From the NCBI GenBank assembly GCA_037042915.1, contig CM073199.1, positions 868,001-932,000 on the forward strand: a stretch of 64,000 nt of DNA, in the 5' to 3' direction. The DNA comes from Auricularia sp. M13 (lineage: Eukaryota > Basidiomycota > Agaricomycetes > Auriculariales > Auriculariaceae). The position numbers were made by a program, and so were the translations under genes. Positions 46,238-56,728 of this stretch are shown here, in pieces. The notes below the pieces were generated by a model, which was given only the letters and a program-made list of their open reading frames with translations, was not told the origin of the DNA and made no database searches. Within the stretch, counting starts at the first letter, position 1; every line of letters starts with the position of its first letter.

Positions 46238-48277
46238 TCAATCCTCCATCGCATCCTCGGGTCTGGCATTCTCCAGGGCCTTGTCAGCCAGTTCGCGTTC
46301 GATACGGCGCGTCTCCTTCTCCCACAACGCCTGGAGCAGGCCGTCCTCAACATCAACCGCGTCGCCCTCCGCGCCAAAGATATCCTCCACCCGGACGCCC
46401 TCGCCGACCTCGACGTCCGCGCCGAGCACATGCGCCGCGCCGCAGCCCTCGAGCACGGCGAGCACGTCGGCGAACTCGGTGCGCGAGACGGCGCCGAGCG
46501 GCGACGAGCGCGCGACGGCCGCGGTGTAGAACGCGTGCAGCGCGTTCGTGTCGAGCCCGTCGCGGCGCGCCTTGGTGGGCGACGACGGGCAGCGCTTCAT
46601 CGGCGACGTCGAGCGCTTCGGCTTGGACGGCGAGCCAAAGCCGAACGAGGGCGTGCGCGCGAAGGCACGCGAGCCGCAGTTGGCCGCGAGCACGCCGAGC
46701 GGGAGGCCCGCGGCGAGACGGCGTTTGGCGACCATCAGCGCGAGGAGGGCGAGTTTGGGCTGCAGCGCCAGACCAACAGCGACGCGCGGTGTGGTGTTGG
46801 GAGCGGGGGCGGCGGAGACGGATGGTGTGGGTGCGGACGGCGGACCCATGAAGATGTCCTTTTTCACGACGGGCTTCTTCTCCACGGGTTTGGGCGCGAG
46901 CGCCTTCCACGCTTCGATTACGTGCGGCGGGCCAACTGTCGGTGCGCCCTTCGCCTCTGCGGCATCGAGCGCGCGGACGAGCACGGCTACGAGCGTGCGG
47001 ACGTCACCAGAGAGGCCGGCTACGCGCATCGAGGCCATCGTTAACGCAGCAGGTGTGAAAACAGTCGAAGATTCCCCCAAACGCGACCGGGCAATGTCTG
47101 CCATTGCTTTCGCGTCGTACGGCTGGAAGTGCAGTGTTGCGACGCCAGCAGTGCGGACTGCTAGCGTGTGCGAGTTGGAGATAGCCACGACCCGCAGGAC
47201 GGCGGCGTGCGAGGCGGGCAAGGCAAAGATGGAGGCGAGAACGCCGCTCGAGGTCGACAGATGGTCAATTTCATCCAGAACGAGTATGCTGTGATACTAT
47301 GAGCAAACCTTGCCGATGTAAATGAAGATACTCACCATTTTTCGTCAGACTGGCCCAGCCAGCGCTCAAATGCACCTCGCCCTTTGGAATCATCGAGGTC
47401 CCGTTTCCGCTTGCTCGGGCTCTTGGGAAGCAAGTCGCCGGCGACCGACTCGAGAATGGCGTCCCATACAGCCTCCTCCTTGCGGCCGACACAGTTCACG
47501 TAGACTTTGCGGACCTCGCCGTCCCAATCGGCCTCCTCCTCTTGATATGCGGCTAATGTTTCGCGTATGAGCGCCGTCTTGCCCGTGCCCGGCTGTCCAG
47601 AAATGTAAAGGCTCTTCGGTGTCGACGCTCGCAAGTACGCAAGCAGCTCCAGCCGTTCGGCATCGCGTCCGCTCAGTTGCTCTGGCCGGGCATCAGAACG
47701 AAGGGCAACACGGGCGCGCGTGAATGGGTTTGTGGGTTTGGCGGGCTGGTCGTCGGGCGGGGTGGTCGGCGGAGTGAGGAGCGTGTTTGTCGCCGGCGCT
47801 AGCGAGAGTTTTGCAAGCCGTTTGGTCGGGGACGAGCTCACGATGCGCTTCGTCGGAGCTTGAATCGGCGTCAGCACGTGATGTCAACATGCGCTCAAGA
47901 CGCGCAGACGCACTCTTCTTGGTCGGCGTACGCGCTGCTGTGCGACCTCTGCGCGGCGCTGCAGACGAGCGGAGTTAACACGCGTCGGATGGCGCCGGAT
48001 GGCGGATGGCGAGCCTATGCTTACTCGACGTGGGTGTAACGGCGCCGGCGCCGCGTCGAGCGATTCGCTGGCTGCGTGGAGTCACGGGCTCGTCGCGGTT
48101 CTCCTTGTCGTCGTCGTCGTCCTCGCCGTACGCGCTGTAGTCGTCGTCGCTGCTCTCGGCGTCGGACTCGGTGTCGGAATAGACGACCTTGACGCGCTTC
48201 CTGGTGCTGGGCTTGGACGGGCTGGGGCTCGGCGAGCTCGCGCGGGCTGGCCGCTTCCTCAGTACGCGCGTCGACAT
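46238..48277 (-). CDS. CDC6: Cdc6/Cdc18-type DNA replication licensing ATPase
   Basis: Loads the MCM helicase onto origins together with ORC. Minus-strand exons: 48277-48025, then 47958 onward, a clear exon to 47336, and 47288-46238. AAA+ motifs are visible: Walker A SGQPGTGKTAL near 47590-47560 and Walker B VLDEIDHL formed across the 47-nt intron (47289-47335), followed by sensor regions (SNSH) and a C-terminal winged-helix region that contains a basic Ser/Pro-rich insert. The N-terminus is disordered and basic, with SP/TP sites and KPSTRKRVK, fitting CDK control and nuclear import. The join between the N-terminal exon and the frame beginning near 47875 is unresolved: either a small extra intron (GTACGC near 47930) or a frameshift. 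Paralog ORC1 is less likely, as no BAH domain is present. Confidence 0.9.
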
Positions 48278-48400
48278 GGGCGGTCAGTAGGCCGGGGGCT
48301 GGGTCAAACGCGTCGCGTGGTGGAGAGAGGAGGGAAAGCAGCGGATGAAAATCAAGCTCCGCCTCCGCTTCCGTTCCGTTTCTCCGTTCCTCCGCTCGCC
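48278..48400. promoter_or_regulatory. Shared divergent promoter of CDC6 and NDUFA6
   Basis: Only 123 bp separate the two divergent start codons, so both promoters must lie here or overlap the genes. No TATA box is seen. Confidence 0.7.
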
Positions 48401-48978
48401 ATGGCGTCCATCCCAACCCGCATGGCGCGCAAGACCGTCGCTAGTGGGTCCCTCTTCCAGGCACAGGCCCGCGCACGCAGCCTGTACCGTGAATGGTACA
48501 GAGCGGTACGTTGCTCACCGTTGCTATTGTCTGCGCAACTGCTGATTATGATTGGTCCTCATTGTATGCGCTTTACTGTACAGGCACCCGAGATAGTCAC
48601 ACTCTATGCCCTGCCGCTCACCCAGACCGACGTCCGAGCCTGGCTACGACGCGAGTTCGAAAAGAACAGGCACGTCACCGACGCCAAGACGCTCGATGTC
48701 CTCGTCACCAAGGTATGTTCAAATCTTTGTCTACAACAACAATTATTTATCTGTAATGTGAATTAAGGGCCGGCAAGACTACGTCGAGACCATGAACACT
48801 TGGAAGGAATATCCGCATGTCATGACCATGCTTACCCGTGGCGCCTACGACGTTCCGCAAGGCAAGAGCTTCATGACCAAGTTTCTTGAAGGTGCGTATG
48901 TAGAGAGTAGCACTACTCATTATCTGACATACTTCAGGACGAGACGAGGAGGCGCTGGTGCCTGCGAGCCCGCCATAG
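48401..48978 (+). CDS. NDUFA6: NADH:ubiquinone oxidoreductase LYR subunit (NDUFA6/B14)
   Basis: Accessory subunit of mitochondrial complex I that binds the acyl carrier protein. Four exons (48401-48505, 48584-48712, 48768-48891, 48938-48978) give 132 residues, close to the family length. The LYR motif is in RARSLYREWYRA at residues ~24-35, followed by the conserved APEIVTLY...R..FEKNRHV and a W-KxxPHVM region typical of this subunit. All introns have canonical ends, and exon phases fit without gaps. It is divergent to CDC6 over 123 bp. Confidence 0.93.
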
Positions 48979-49716
48979 ATCACCCTATTATTGCTGTCAA
49001 TACAAGCGCTTTCATTTCCATCTAGTCCACTCAAGCGGTAACTGATCATCTGGCGACCAACCGACATTGTCCCTGCCCCAACGCCGAACATATACCTCCT
49101 GGCGCTGGTGCCGACGCTGTCTGACAACCGGTCGTCTACAGGTTGTTCTCCGCAACAGCGCTAGCCAAACTTCCTTCGGCGTTCATCTGCCTATTTCGAA
49201 GTAACGGTGCGCTGTCAGGCGTGCCGCGTGAGGTGAAGAGGTCTTCGCACGGTCGCAACTCGAGCATCTTCTGCGCCTCCTTGTGCAGCCGTTCGCACCG
49301 GCAGCTCAAGCCCCACTGACGGACACGATTTGCTAACAGTGCACCAGTATAATGCAGCCTTTCAGGCTACGACGCACGCCCTTCAGTCCATATCAAAACT
49401 CCACTGTCCTGGCCAGGACGGTGCCTCAACTTGCAGAGGACGCTACTTTCTAGCAGCATACCAATCCAACGCAGCCTTTAAAGCCACGATGGGCCCCTTT
49501 TAGTCTGTTCACGACTGCACTGTCCTGCCCAGGACGGTGCTCCAGGCCTTCATTTCGACCTCACTGATCATTGATCATTTGCGTCTCTCGTCCACCGCGC
49601 CTCCCTCAACCCCGACCCTCACTCACTCTCGAACGCCAAACCAAAAATAAATTAAAATAAAGACATCCACAACGACTCCGGATTTCCGACCGCCTTTCAC
49701 CACATGTCTTCAAGGT
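48979..49716. other. Intergenic with imperfect tandem duplication
   Basis: Contains a ~116-bp imperfect direct duplication at about 49340-49560 (listed separately). No gene is supported. Confidence 0.6.
49340..49560. repeat. Imperfect 116-bp direct repeat with palindrome
   Basis: CACTGTCCTGGCCAGGACGGTGC at 49402 recurs with one change at 49518. The preceding parts (GCAGCCTTTMARGCYACGA) also match. The core GTCCTGGCCAGGAC is a perfect 14-bp palindrome in the first copy. Confidence 0.65.
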
Positions 49717-50414
49717 TCAAGGCTTGCCTGGCGTGCCGTTCTTAATGAACGCCCAGGCGACATTGATGCGTCCCCTCCCGAGGCCCGCAAGCTTCTTGAA
49801 CGCCGCAGGGCTCAGATCTACGGTGCCAGCCCACCCACACCGTCAGCTCCAACACGAAATAGACCAAGATTGCGACGTGGGAAGAGCTTACCGATGCTGT
49901 ACTTGCTGTGCGACGCGCAGCCGGGGCAGGTGTCGCGCACGACGGCCACGACGGACTTCTTCCCGTAGCGGATGCGGATTTTCTAAACGACGTACATACA
50001 TACATACAGGGTGAGCAAGAGGATTCGAGGTTGACATGACGGGAAGGTGTCCAGTGCTAACCTTGCCGCAGCTCGCCTTCTTGTTGGCCATGAGCGCTGG
50101 TGTGAGCGCGACGACGAACGAGCCGTCGTTGTCGGTGTGCCCGCAGCTTCCCTGCAATGTCACAAATGCGCATTTCGCAGCGGGTGTCAGTGCTTCGGCT
50201 GAGCATGTACCAAGGAGGGGAGAGGTGGACGCACGAGGCCAGGGTTGTACCACGTCGCGCTGCCCCGATGCCTCGGCGAGCGTGCGTCGAGGACGTGCGT
50301 CTCGTTGCTGAGGAACTCGTCGTCGTCATAGTCGACGGTCGTGCCGTTCAGCGGCGCCGCGAGCACCGCGGAGAAGAGGACGGCGAACGCGGTGAGGACG
50401 GCGAGGCGGACCAT
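49717..50414 (-). CDS. Secreted DPBB (RlpA/barwin-like, expansin-related) protein
   Basis: Four minus-strand exons (50414-50235, 50151-50062, 49982-49892, 49817-49717) give 153 residues. A signal peptide (MVRLAVLTAFAVLFSAVLAA) is followed by a short acidic, N-glycosylatable stretch and a double-psi beta-barrel domain: SATWYNPGLGSCGHTDND, then FVVAL, ASCGKKIRIRYGKKSVVAVV, then DTCPGC and IDLSPAAF. The Cys pattern and the DLSP motif are typical of fungal rare-lipoprotein-A-like or barwin proteins. They act outside the cell on wall polymers or as effectors. Start 50414 is preferred over the longer frame from 50543 because a TATA box (50522-50529) lies between. Confidence 0.9.
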
Positions 50415-50521
50415 GATCTCTGACAGTCGTTGCGAAATGAGAAGAACGAACAAGGGAAAAAGGACAAGAAAGGCGAAGGTGAAAGCTGAATGGGGGAACA
50501 CAGCGGGCATCTGGGACTGCG

Positions 50522-50529
50522 TTTTTATA
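50522..50529 (-). promoter_or_regulatory. TATA box of the DPBB gene
   Basis: TATAAAAA on the minus strand, about 110 bp before the chosen ATG. It places the transcription start near 50495. Confidence 0.65.
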
Positions 50530-51317
50530 GGTGGTACGTGCACATCTGGAGCTTGGTGTTCAGTCGTGACACCTCAGGAGCATCAGAAATCATCGCGTGG
50601 CCTGGGAGATTATGCCAGATGTCAGGGGACGGATCGACCGTTTGCACGCGCACGTGGCGGGCGCGGCAGGTAGCATATTGCCACGACTGCCAAAGGGGCT
50701 CGAAAACAGCGATTGCGATGGACAGAAGCTCCCGACGTTCGTTTCCCACGAATCTCAGTGAGATGCGCTCGCCCTTGTTTATGTTGACTCTTTGAGAGTT
50801 CTATGGCACGACGCGGACTCGCCACAGTCATCATGCATTCGGCAGTGCAGGGCATTACAGTGCCATTATGGCTGCGTGGCATGCACCTGCAGATGGACTC
50901 AGAGTGGCCAGTCGTGATCGCTCATCGCTAGCATCATATGTGGTTGTTCACCGTCTCGAAAATTTCCTCTCTGAAGCTGTGTATATCCTACTAGTCCTTG
51001 ACCTTAGGGAAGTCGGCTGGCCGTGGCGGTCCGCCCAAGGTCACTCCACGCGCTCTCAGAGCAGTAACCAAAGCCGAACATCTCTTTGAGTGTTTCAAGT
51101 CTTTCCTCATACGTGCAACTATGATGAGTTCAACGCACAGGGATAGGAATTGAAGGTTTAACCGTCGTTGTGAGATTGCCGGAGCTCGCATAGTGCCTGG
51201 CATCGAACGCCGGGCTATAGGAGTACGTGGAGTAACTTGACATGATGATACGCATTGGAGTATCACTTACCACTCGGTCCTCAAAGCGGTATATCAGTGA
51301 CTCTGGGTTGGTTGAGC
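50530..51317. other. Intergenic, divergent
   Basis: No supported gene. Frames here lack splice or domain support. Confidence 0.5.
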
Positions 51318-52638
51318 ATGAGTGTCGGAGTTGGTGCCGTGACGGCTTGCCTCCTCTCTGCAGTCACAGCGGCATCACTGGCCTTGCCCTTCTTCTCTAC
51401 CTGCTATGGCGCCACATGCGATTTTCCGGTTTGCATTCTGACCAGCTCGTTCAGCTTTGTCACGGCCGCCTGTTCGACCGCTCGCTGTGCCACAATTTCA
51501 TTGGTCATACTAACACTTTTACAGGCGGAGGAGGTGGCTCAAGGTGGCACATATGTTATTAAAAGTGCCTCGCTCGCGTTGCCGTCTATAAAGACTCCAG
51601 AGCGTCCATTAACGCCACATTGCACCGTCCCTGCTCCAGGAAGGTCTTCTTGCTCTTCCGCCTAGCAATATTGTCCCTTTCTAGGTCATTGCACACTTTT
51701 GCCTCAAGTATATGATTCACTGATGTATTGTAGGTTTTTCTAGACGATATCTACTCGCATGCTGCAATCTACAAGGGCCCAGGATGTTGCATTGGAAGCC
51801 TGCTCCTTTTTGTTCTGCCTATTCTTCATCGCCCCCATCTTCTATATCAGCCTTCTAGCTCTCGTTGAGCTCAACAGTCACCTCGCTGGATACTCTGCAG
51901 ATCTTCGGGCGGCGCTTCGCACAAGGACAAACCTCATCGCGCGCGATGTCTGCGTTTATATTTGTGCATGTGCCTCCATGTTTGTCTGCGCTCTGGTGCT
52001 GCTGGACTTCGCGGCCGTCTCTAACTCCCCGCCGGCTCTCCCGGCCGTCGTCGTTAACTACGTATGGATCTATGTCGTTTTCTCCTGCGCTGTGCTCTTC
52101 GCGGAGCGCGCTCTTCTGCAACCTATGCCTGGTATCCCGCTCGAGCCAATTTTCATCCCACTGGCTAAATATGTAGGCGCGGGTATGTGCTATTGTCTGC
52201 TCTCCTCCGCCCTCATTGCAATTTGCCGCTTCATTTCTCCTCAGCATATCTGGCTGGTCGAGTTCATCACACAGGCCGGTTACGTCAGCTTTCTTATAGC
52301 CGTCATAAGTGATGGGCTTATGACCATGCACGAGGTTGGTACCATTTCGGACCTGCTGTCCGTCGTCTCGGCCAAAGTCGACGATGCCAGGACCCTCATC
52401 AGCAACCACTGGCAGGCCATTCTCTGGACCGCCGTCTGCACTCTCTGTGCCATATTCCTTTCCGCTATGGCTATGCTCGGGACGTTCGTCTTTGCCCTGG
52501 CTCTCAGAGCGCGGAGGGTAAGTACAGTACTTTCTCGCTGTCGTAGCATCCGTCGTCCGCCATACTTACTACTCTTAATTTTCATAGGACGGCAACGACT
52601 TTGAAATCACCATTACCGCAGACCGAGGTCGCAGGTGA
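51318..52638 (+). CDS. Unrecognised multi-TM protein (intact family member)
   Basis: The well-supported part is 51741-52517 plus 52588-52638, joined by a 70-nt intron (GTAAGT...CATAG). It contains about six hydrophobic segments, e.g. FLFCLFFIAPIFYISLLAL and VWIYVVFSCAVLFAERALL, ending in a charged tail. A likely first exon starts at ATG 51318 (MSVGVGAVTACLLSAVTAAS, a signal-anchor-like start) and contains YGATCDFPVC, which is conserved in the decayed paralog at 41.3-42.5 kb. The exons between 51430 and 51740 are unresolved; TACTAAC..TTTTACAG at ~51509-51525 is a good intron end. No known domain is recognised. Confidence 0.7.
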
Positions 52639-53810
52639 AGCACCGTGATCCTCGCTCTGTTTGACCAAAGCGTATGACACACTGCTTCCTGTATCGATAT
52701 CCCTTCCGTACGACTCATTTCGCTGCCTTTGTTGTCTATGAACCGCTATATACATGCATGATCAAAGAAGGAATTGTGTTAAATTCAGGAGTGTTGACGA
52801 GTTTGGTTGTGGTACGCCGTGTCACAGCGTCGCACACACTGTCGTTCTAGACTGTCTAGCAGCACTAACGAGCGCAGATTCTTCATCCAGGGCGCAAACT
52901 TCAGATGAAAGAACATTGGCTATTTAAGGATAGGGAGTGAGAAGTCACCCACCTTACATGCTGCACTGACCGTCCAGTAGTTATCGGTCTATCAGAGAGG
53001 GTTGCCCGGCGCCGAGGTGGCCCCGCGCCATAAGGAGTAATTCTAATCACAGATTAGTCGTCTACGTCCCGTAGACTAGACTCTGACCTATTTACTAGGT
53101 AGATAAGTACAGTACTGAGAACACAAGATAATTGAGTCATGCCTGAAATGGTCGAGAAAGTGTAATAGGAGTGCGAACATGCCCCACATGAATCTCAGAT
53201 TGCATAATTCCAGGCGTAAGAGATTGGTCAGACCTCCGGGGCTACGCGGACATCGGTGTAGGTAGGTGGTTAGAAATCAATACTTGGGTACACTTTTCCT
53301 GTTGTCCGTGAGGGCCATTTCTTCAGGCTGCGAGGTACCATGCATATCCGCGCAGGATTCCCATGAAGAATCAGTTCAGACTACAAGTTCAAATGTTTGC
53401 AGCTCAATGTGAGAAACAATCGCGCCAGGGAATGATTTCACGAGGCCAACGCGGGAGTAAGTCATTTATTTAACACAGATCAGCCTGAGCACTTGCTCTC
53501 GACGTCTTAAGAGTCGTTGAAAGAGCTCCCAATGATGGCCCGCCGCTGCACAATATGCCATGCATCTGGCATGCCGAAGTGATTCCCTGTGAGTTGTTTT
53601 AGCCTCAACATGAGCCCTTCCCTTGAGCATTCGCCAACTCACATGTTCTTACAGGCACAGAAATTAATTCCTATATAATGGCACTTGACGTAGTGGGAGG
53701 CCTGGGAAGGAGACCCCCGTCTGGCAGCTCAGGCTAAGTACGTGGCACAACCTGGCACAACCGCGTAGGAAAGGATAGCGCGGTCGAAAATTACTTTCTT
53801 AACTTGGCCT
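52639..53810. other. Intergenic, about 1.2 kb
   Basis: No supported gene, RNA or repeat is seen. Confidence 0.5.
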
Positions 53811-54003
53811 CATTTTATTGACTATTCATATCGGAGTAATGCCGCAGGAGTTGAGTGATATTGCGAGTCCTTACAGTAGGCTCGCGCTGGTTGGACGGGA
53901 CGAGGTGTTGTTCCGGATCAAGTATTCCGAGCTCCGATTGAATCGGCTTGCCCGAAACAGTTTTCCTCCTTTGCAACAGTCGCCAAAAGAGCAAAAGAGC
54001 GCC

Positions 54004-55362
54004 ATGCCTCGTATCCTTTTTGTGAGCGGATTCCACGCCCAGACCCGCGCCAGGGACCTCGCCTACGAGTTTGAGCGGTACGTCCGTTCCGTTGCCCGCC
54101 CAAAAGATATCCAAACTTACAATTGTTACCCTGACTTGTTTGCGTTGCTGCCTGCCAAATTCATACCTCAACTGCATATCCTCTGCGCTGGCTTGTCCTG
54201 AATTACTTAGCTATGGGCCTCTCGTTCGCTGCGACGTTCCAGCTCCTCGCAACTATAACAGTGCAGCCCCGTGAGTCAGCCTTGCGACCCGACGCCTGCG
54301 CGACCCGCCTTCGAATTTCGCCTACACCCACGAGCGATTATTTCATCTCGAACTTATTGCCGTAGCCATGCGCTTGCCGTGACCAGCCAATCTGGCGCCT
54401 TACCCCACGCACTAGACACGTGCATTCGCGTCTGGGCGAGGAGCGAGGACGAGCTTCACATGACGATGAGCACAGTCGGACGATGCCTGTGTTGGTTCAC
54501 TCTCGAAAACGGCGACGCGCACACCCACGCGGCGACGCTTTTCATCTTCCCCATGGCCGTATGCTCCCATTCATTGCGCAGTCGAGTCGAGTCGAGTCGA
54601 GCCGCGAACGAGCGATCCACGAGCGAGTGCGACCGTCGAAGCGGACGACCGCGTACGCGCAGGCTCTTCTGCCTTTCGCGCTGGCGCATGTCGACCGACA
54701 CGAGCGGCGCGAGCATTCTCTTCTCTTGATTTCGTTCCTTCCTGTTTGTGACCTTTCATTTTTGTGCTTGCGCCCTGCTTTCGTTCAAGAGTTCTGCAGT
54801 ACTGACGGTCTACTCATTTCCACAGCTACGCATTTGTCGAATTTAGGAGCCAACGCGACGCTGAGGCTGCTTATCATGAAATGTACGTCCCAATTCTATC
54901 CCGCACGGCATAAATCCTGAATTTGTCCAGGCACGGCCGCGACTTCGAAGGCGCGCGCCTGAGCGTGCAGGTAAGCCCTCACCGTTGGTGTCCATGCCGG
55001 AAACAATGTTGACGACCTTACAGTGGGCCCGCAACCCGCCAAGCGCCGTCTGGCGCTTCGACCGCGCACGCTCGCCGCCCCCACGCCGCCGTTCGCGCGA
55101 GCGGCGCCGCTCCCGTTCTCGCACCCGCTCTCGCTCGCCCCGCCGTGACCGTGACCGCGAGCGTGAGCCGCGGCGCCGGAGCCGCAGCCGCAGCCCGCGT
55201 GGGCGTAGCCGGTCGCGCTCTCCCAAGCGCGATCGCACTGGCTCTCCCGGCGCCAAGGCCGATGACCGCGAGCGCGAGCGCAGCCCCGTCCGCGTGAAGG
55301 AGGACACCGGCGCAAATGGGAACGGGGACGCCAAGCTCGACGCTACTCCCGCGCAGGACTGA
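54004..55362 (+). CDS. SR-type splicing factor (one RRM plus RS domain)
   Basis: Exons 54004-54077, 54211-54270, 54826-54882, 54931-54970 and 55024-55362 give 189 residues. Residues 1-76 form an RRM with RNP2 ILFVSGF and RNP1 YAFVEFRS (built across intron 3). The rest is an RS domain with many RS/RD/RE/SP dipeptides. It acts in the nucleus in pre-mRNA splicing. The third exon is reached through a 555-bp intron (54271-54825), far longer than the other introns here (48-133 nt). If that intron is retained, translation stops at once, because the donor itself supplies TGA after CCG. That fits autoregulated splicing. The frame is open 5' of the ATG, but the RRM begins at MPRILFV. Confidence 0.92.
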
Positions 55363-55588
55363 GTCCGGGTGTCTGCGGACAGAGCTGAGATGCTTCTTTG
55401 AAGTTTGCTGCTTATCGAAAAGTCAAGACCTGCTAAGAAGGGTCCTTTATGCTGCTCTGCTGTTCCCGTTCTCTATGTAGGCGGCGCCGTACTTGCTGAC
55501 CTCTATGTGCTTCTTGCCCCGCAATAAAACTGTTTTTGCTGAGTACGACCGTCTTTCCAGCCTCTAGTCACAGGAGCCTGCGACAACC
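55363..55588. other. SR gene 3' flank
   Basis: Contains an AATAAA signal near 55523, a plausible polyadenylation site of the SR gene. Nothing else. Confidence 0.5.
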
Positions 55589-55986
55589 ATGACCTTTATG
55601 GTGTGTGAGTGCTTGATGTGGTGGCGAATTGGAACTGAGTTTCATTGAAGTAAATTTGCAGCAGTCGCCATCGGCTTAGTCAAGTGCCGAGATTTGCTGT
55701 CTTTTCTGCCTCTTGCCCTCTCACTGCCAACGCGCGTTCAGTGGCCGCATGAGCTGGAATCATACATGGCCTTGGGTCGCCAGATTCTCCGTTCTATAAT
55801 GCGCACGCGACAGCTTCGCCAGGCTGCCAAGTATTTACTGTACTACTGCTCCGGTGCTCTCACACCTCATTGATGCACAGGCACGAGGGCAAGAGCAAGA
55901 CGACCTCAACTCGAACCATGGGCATGCGAAGCCGGTGTCTTGCTTCGTATTTCCGCGCCGTTGTAGGTAGAAGATCCAGTACTTAG
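55589..55986 (+). CDS. Possible small basic protein (three exons)
   Basis: A tentative model: 55589-55600, 55742-55830 and 55881-55986, joined in frame by GT-AG introns (GTGTGT..TTCAG and GTATTT..GCACAG), gives 68 residues. The middle part (WPHELESYMALGRQILRS, then RTRQLRQAAKHEGKSK) looks protein-like and is Arg/Lys-rich. No family is recognised. It could be chance. Confidence 0.3.
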
Positions 55987-56669
55987 TTCCCGTTTAACTT
56001 CCCATGCGTGCACTTCCTTGTTTCCTTGCTTCTGTACAGAATGTAGTTCGTTTGGATGTACTGTATATCGAACAACAGTGCTTCAGCTGAGACTCAGACT
56101 AGCGTTCGTTGCTGTAAGCGCAGCCGCGAGAAACCAGAGACCTTTCTCAAGCTGACACATTTCCGTTTCCCCATTCCGGAACCATAAAGCTTCAGGGGTT
56201 TGATCGTCATATGCCACTCGGCTTCATTCTGCACGAACTCTGCCGCCTGTAAGATAATCTCGTCTTGACCCAGGTGTAGGAGGTACATATGTGCGACTGC
56301 AGGCAGCAATTGATGTGTGGGTACTTTTACTGTTATATATCTTCGAAAGTGGCAAATCTTTGTAAGTTTACTGACGCTGCACGCCTCTCAGCCTGCTTCG
56401 AAGACCTGCTTTGCGTTTGCCGGTCTGTCGTGGAACTCAGTGAACCAGATTGCGCGTTCGTTCCCAGCAATCAACGACTCATCAACCGGCATCCCATTTC
56501 CGGTCCGATTCGGATGGGGTCAATGTCATTACAATCTTCGCTGCCGCCGTTCGCTGTCTTTGGCGCACCTTTACGCTGGACTTCGGTATCCTGAATGAAT
56601 CAGAGTTGTCATACACGCTGCGTAACCATCTGTGCGCGCGGCCGCAGCAGCTGCCCAGATGCTGCAGCA
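55987..56669. other. Intergenic, upstream of SDR paralog C
   Basis: No supported gene. Open frames here are unsupported, and one simply extends upstream of the SDR gene. Confidence 0.5.
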
Positions 56670-56677
56670 TATATAAA
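56670..56677 (+). promoter_or_regulatory. TATA box of SDR paralog C
   Basis: TATATAAA followed by GCAGAGGC, about 50 bp before the ATG, with the same position and flank as in paralog B. Confidence 0.75.
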
Positions 56678-56728
56678 GCAGAGGCGAACTCCAGCAGACT
56701 CCAACTCACAGCTCAACTGAACATCAAC

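Noticed and set aside
46353-47294. Overlapping Arg-rich frames on both strands in the CDC6 region
   Set aside because: Shadows of the CDC6 last exon, which has the AAA+ motifs and a consistent intron.
48747-49127. 126-residue minus-strand frame over NDUFA6 3' exons
   Set aside because: Overlaps exons with a clear LYR-family product on the other strand. No support of its own.
53818-54003. N-terminal extension of the SR protein
   Set aside because: In frame but without homology. The RRM begins exactly at MPRILFV and this ATG has a good context.
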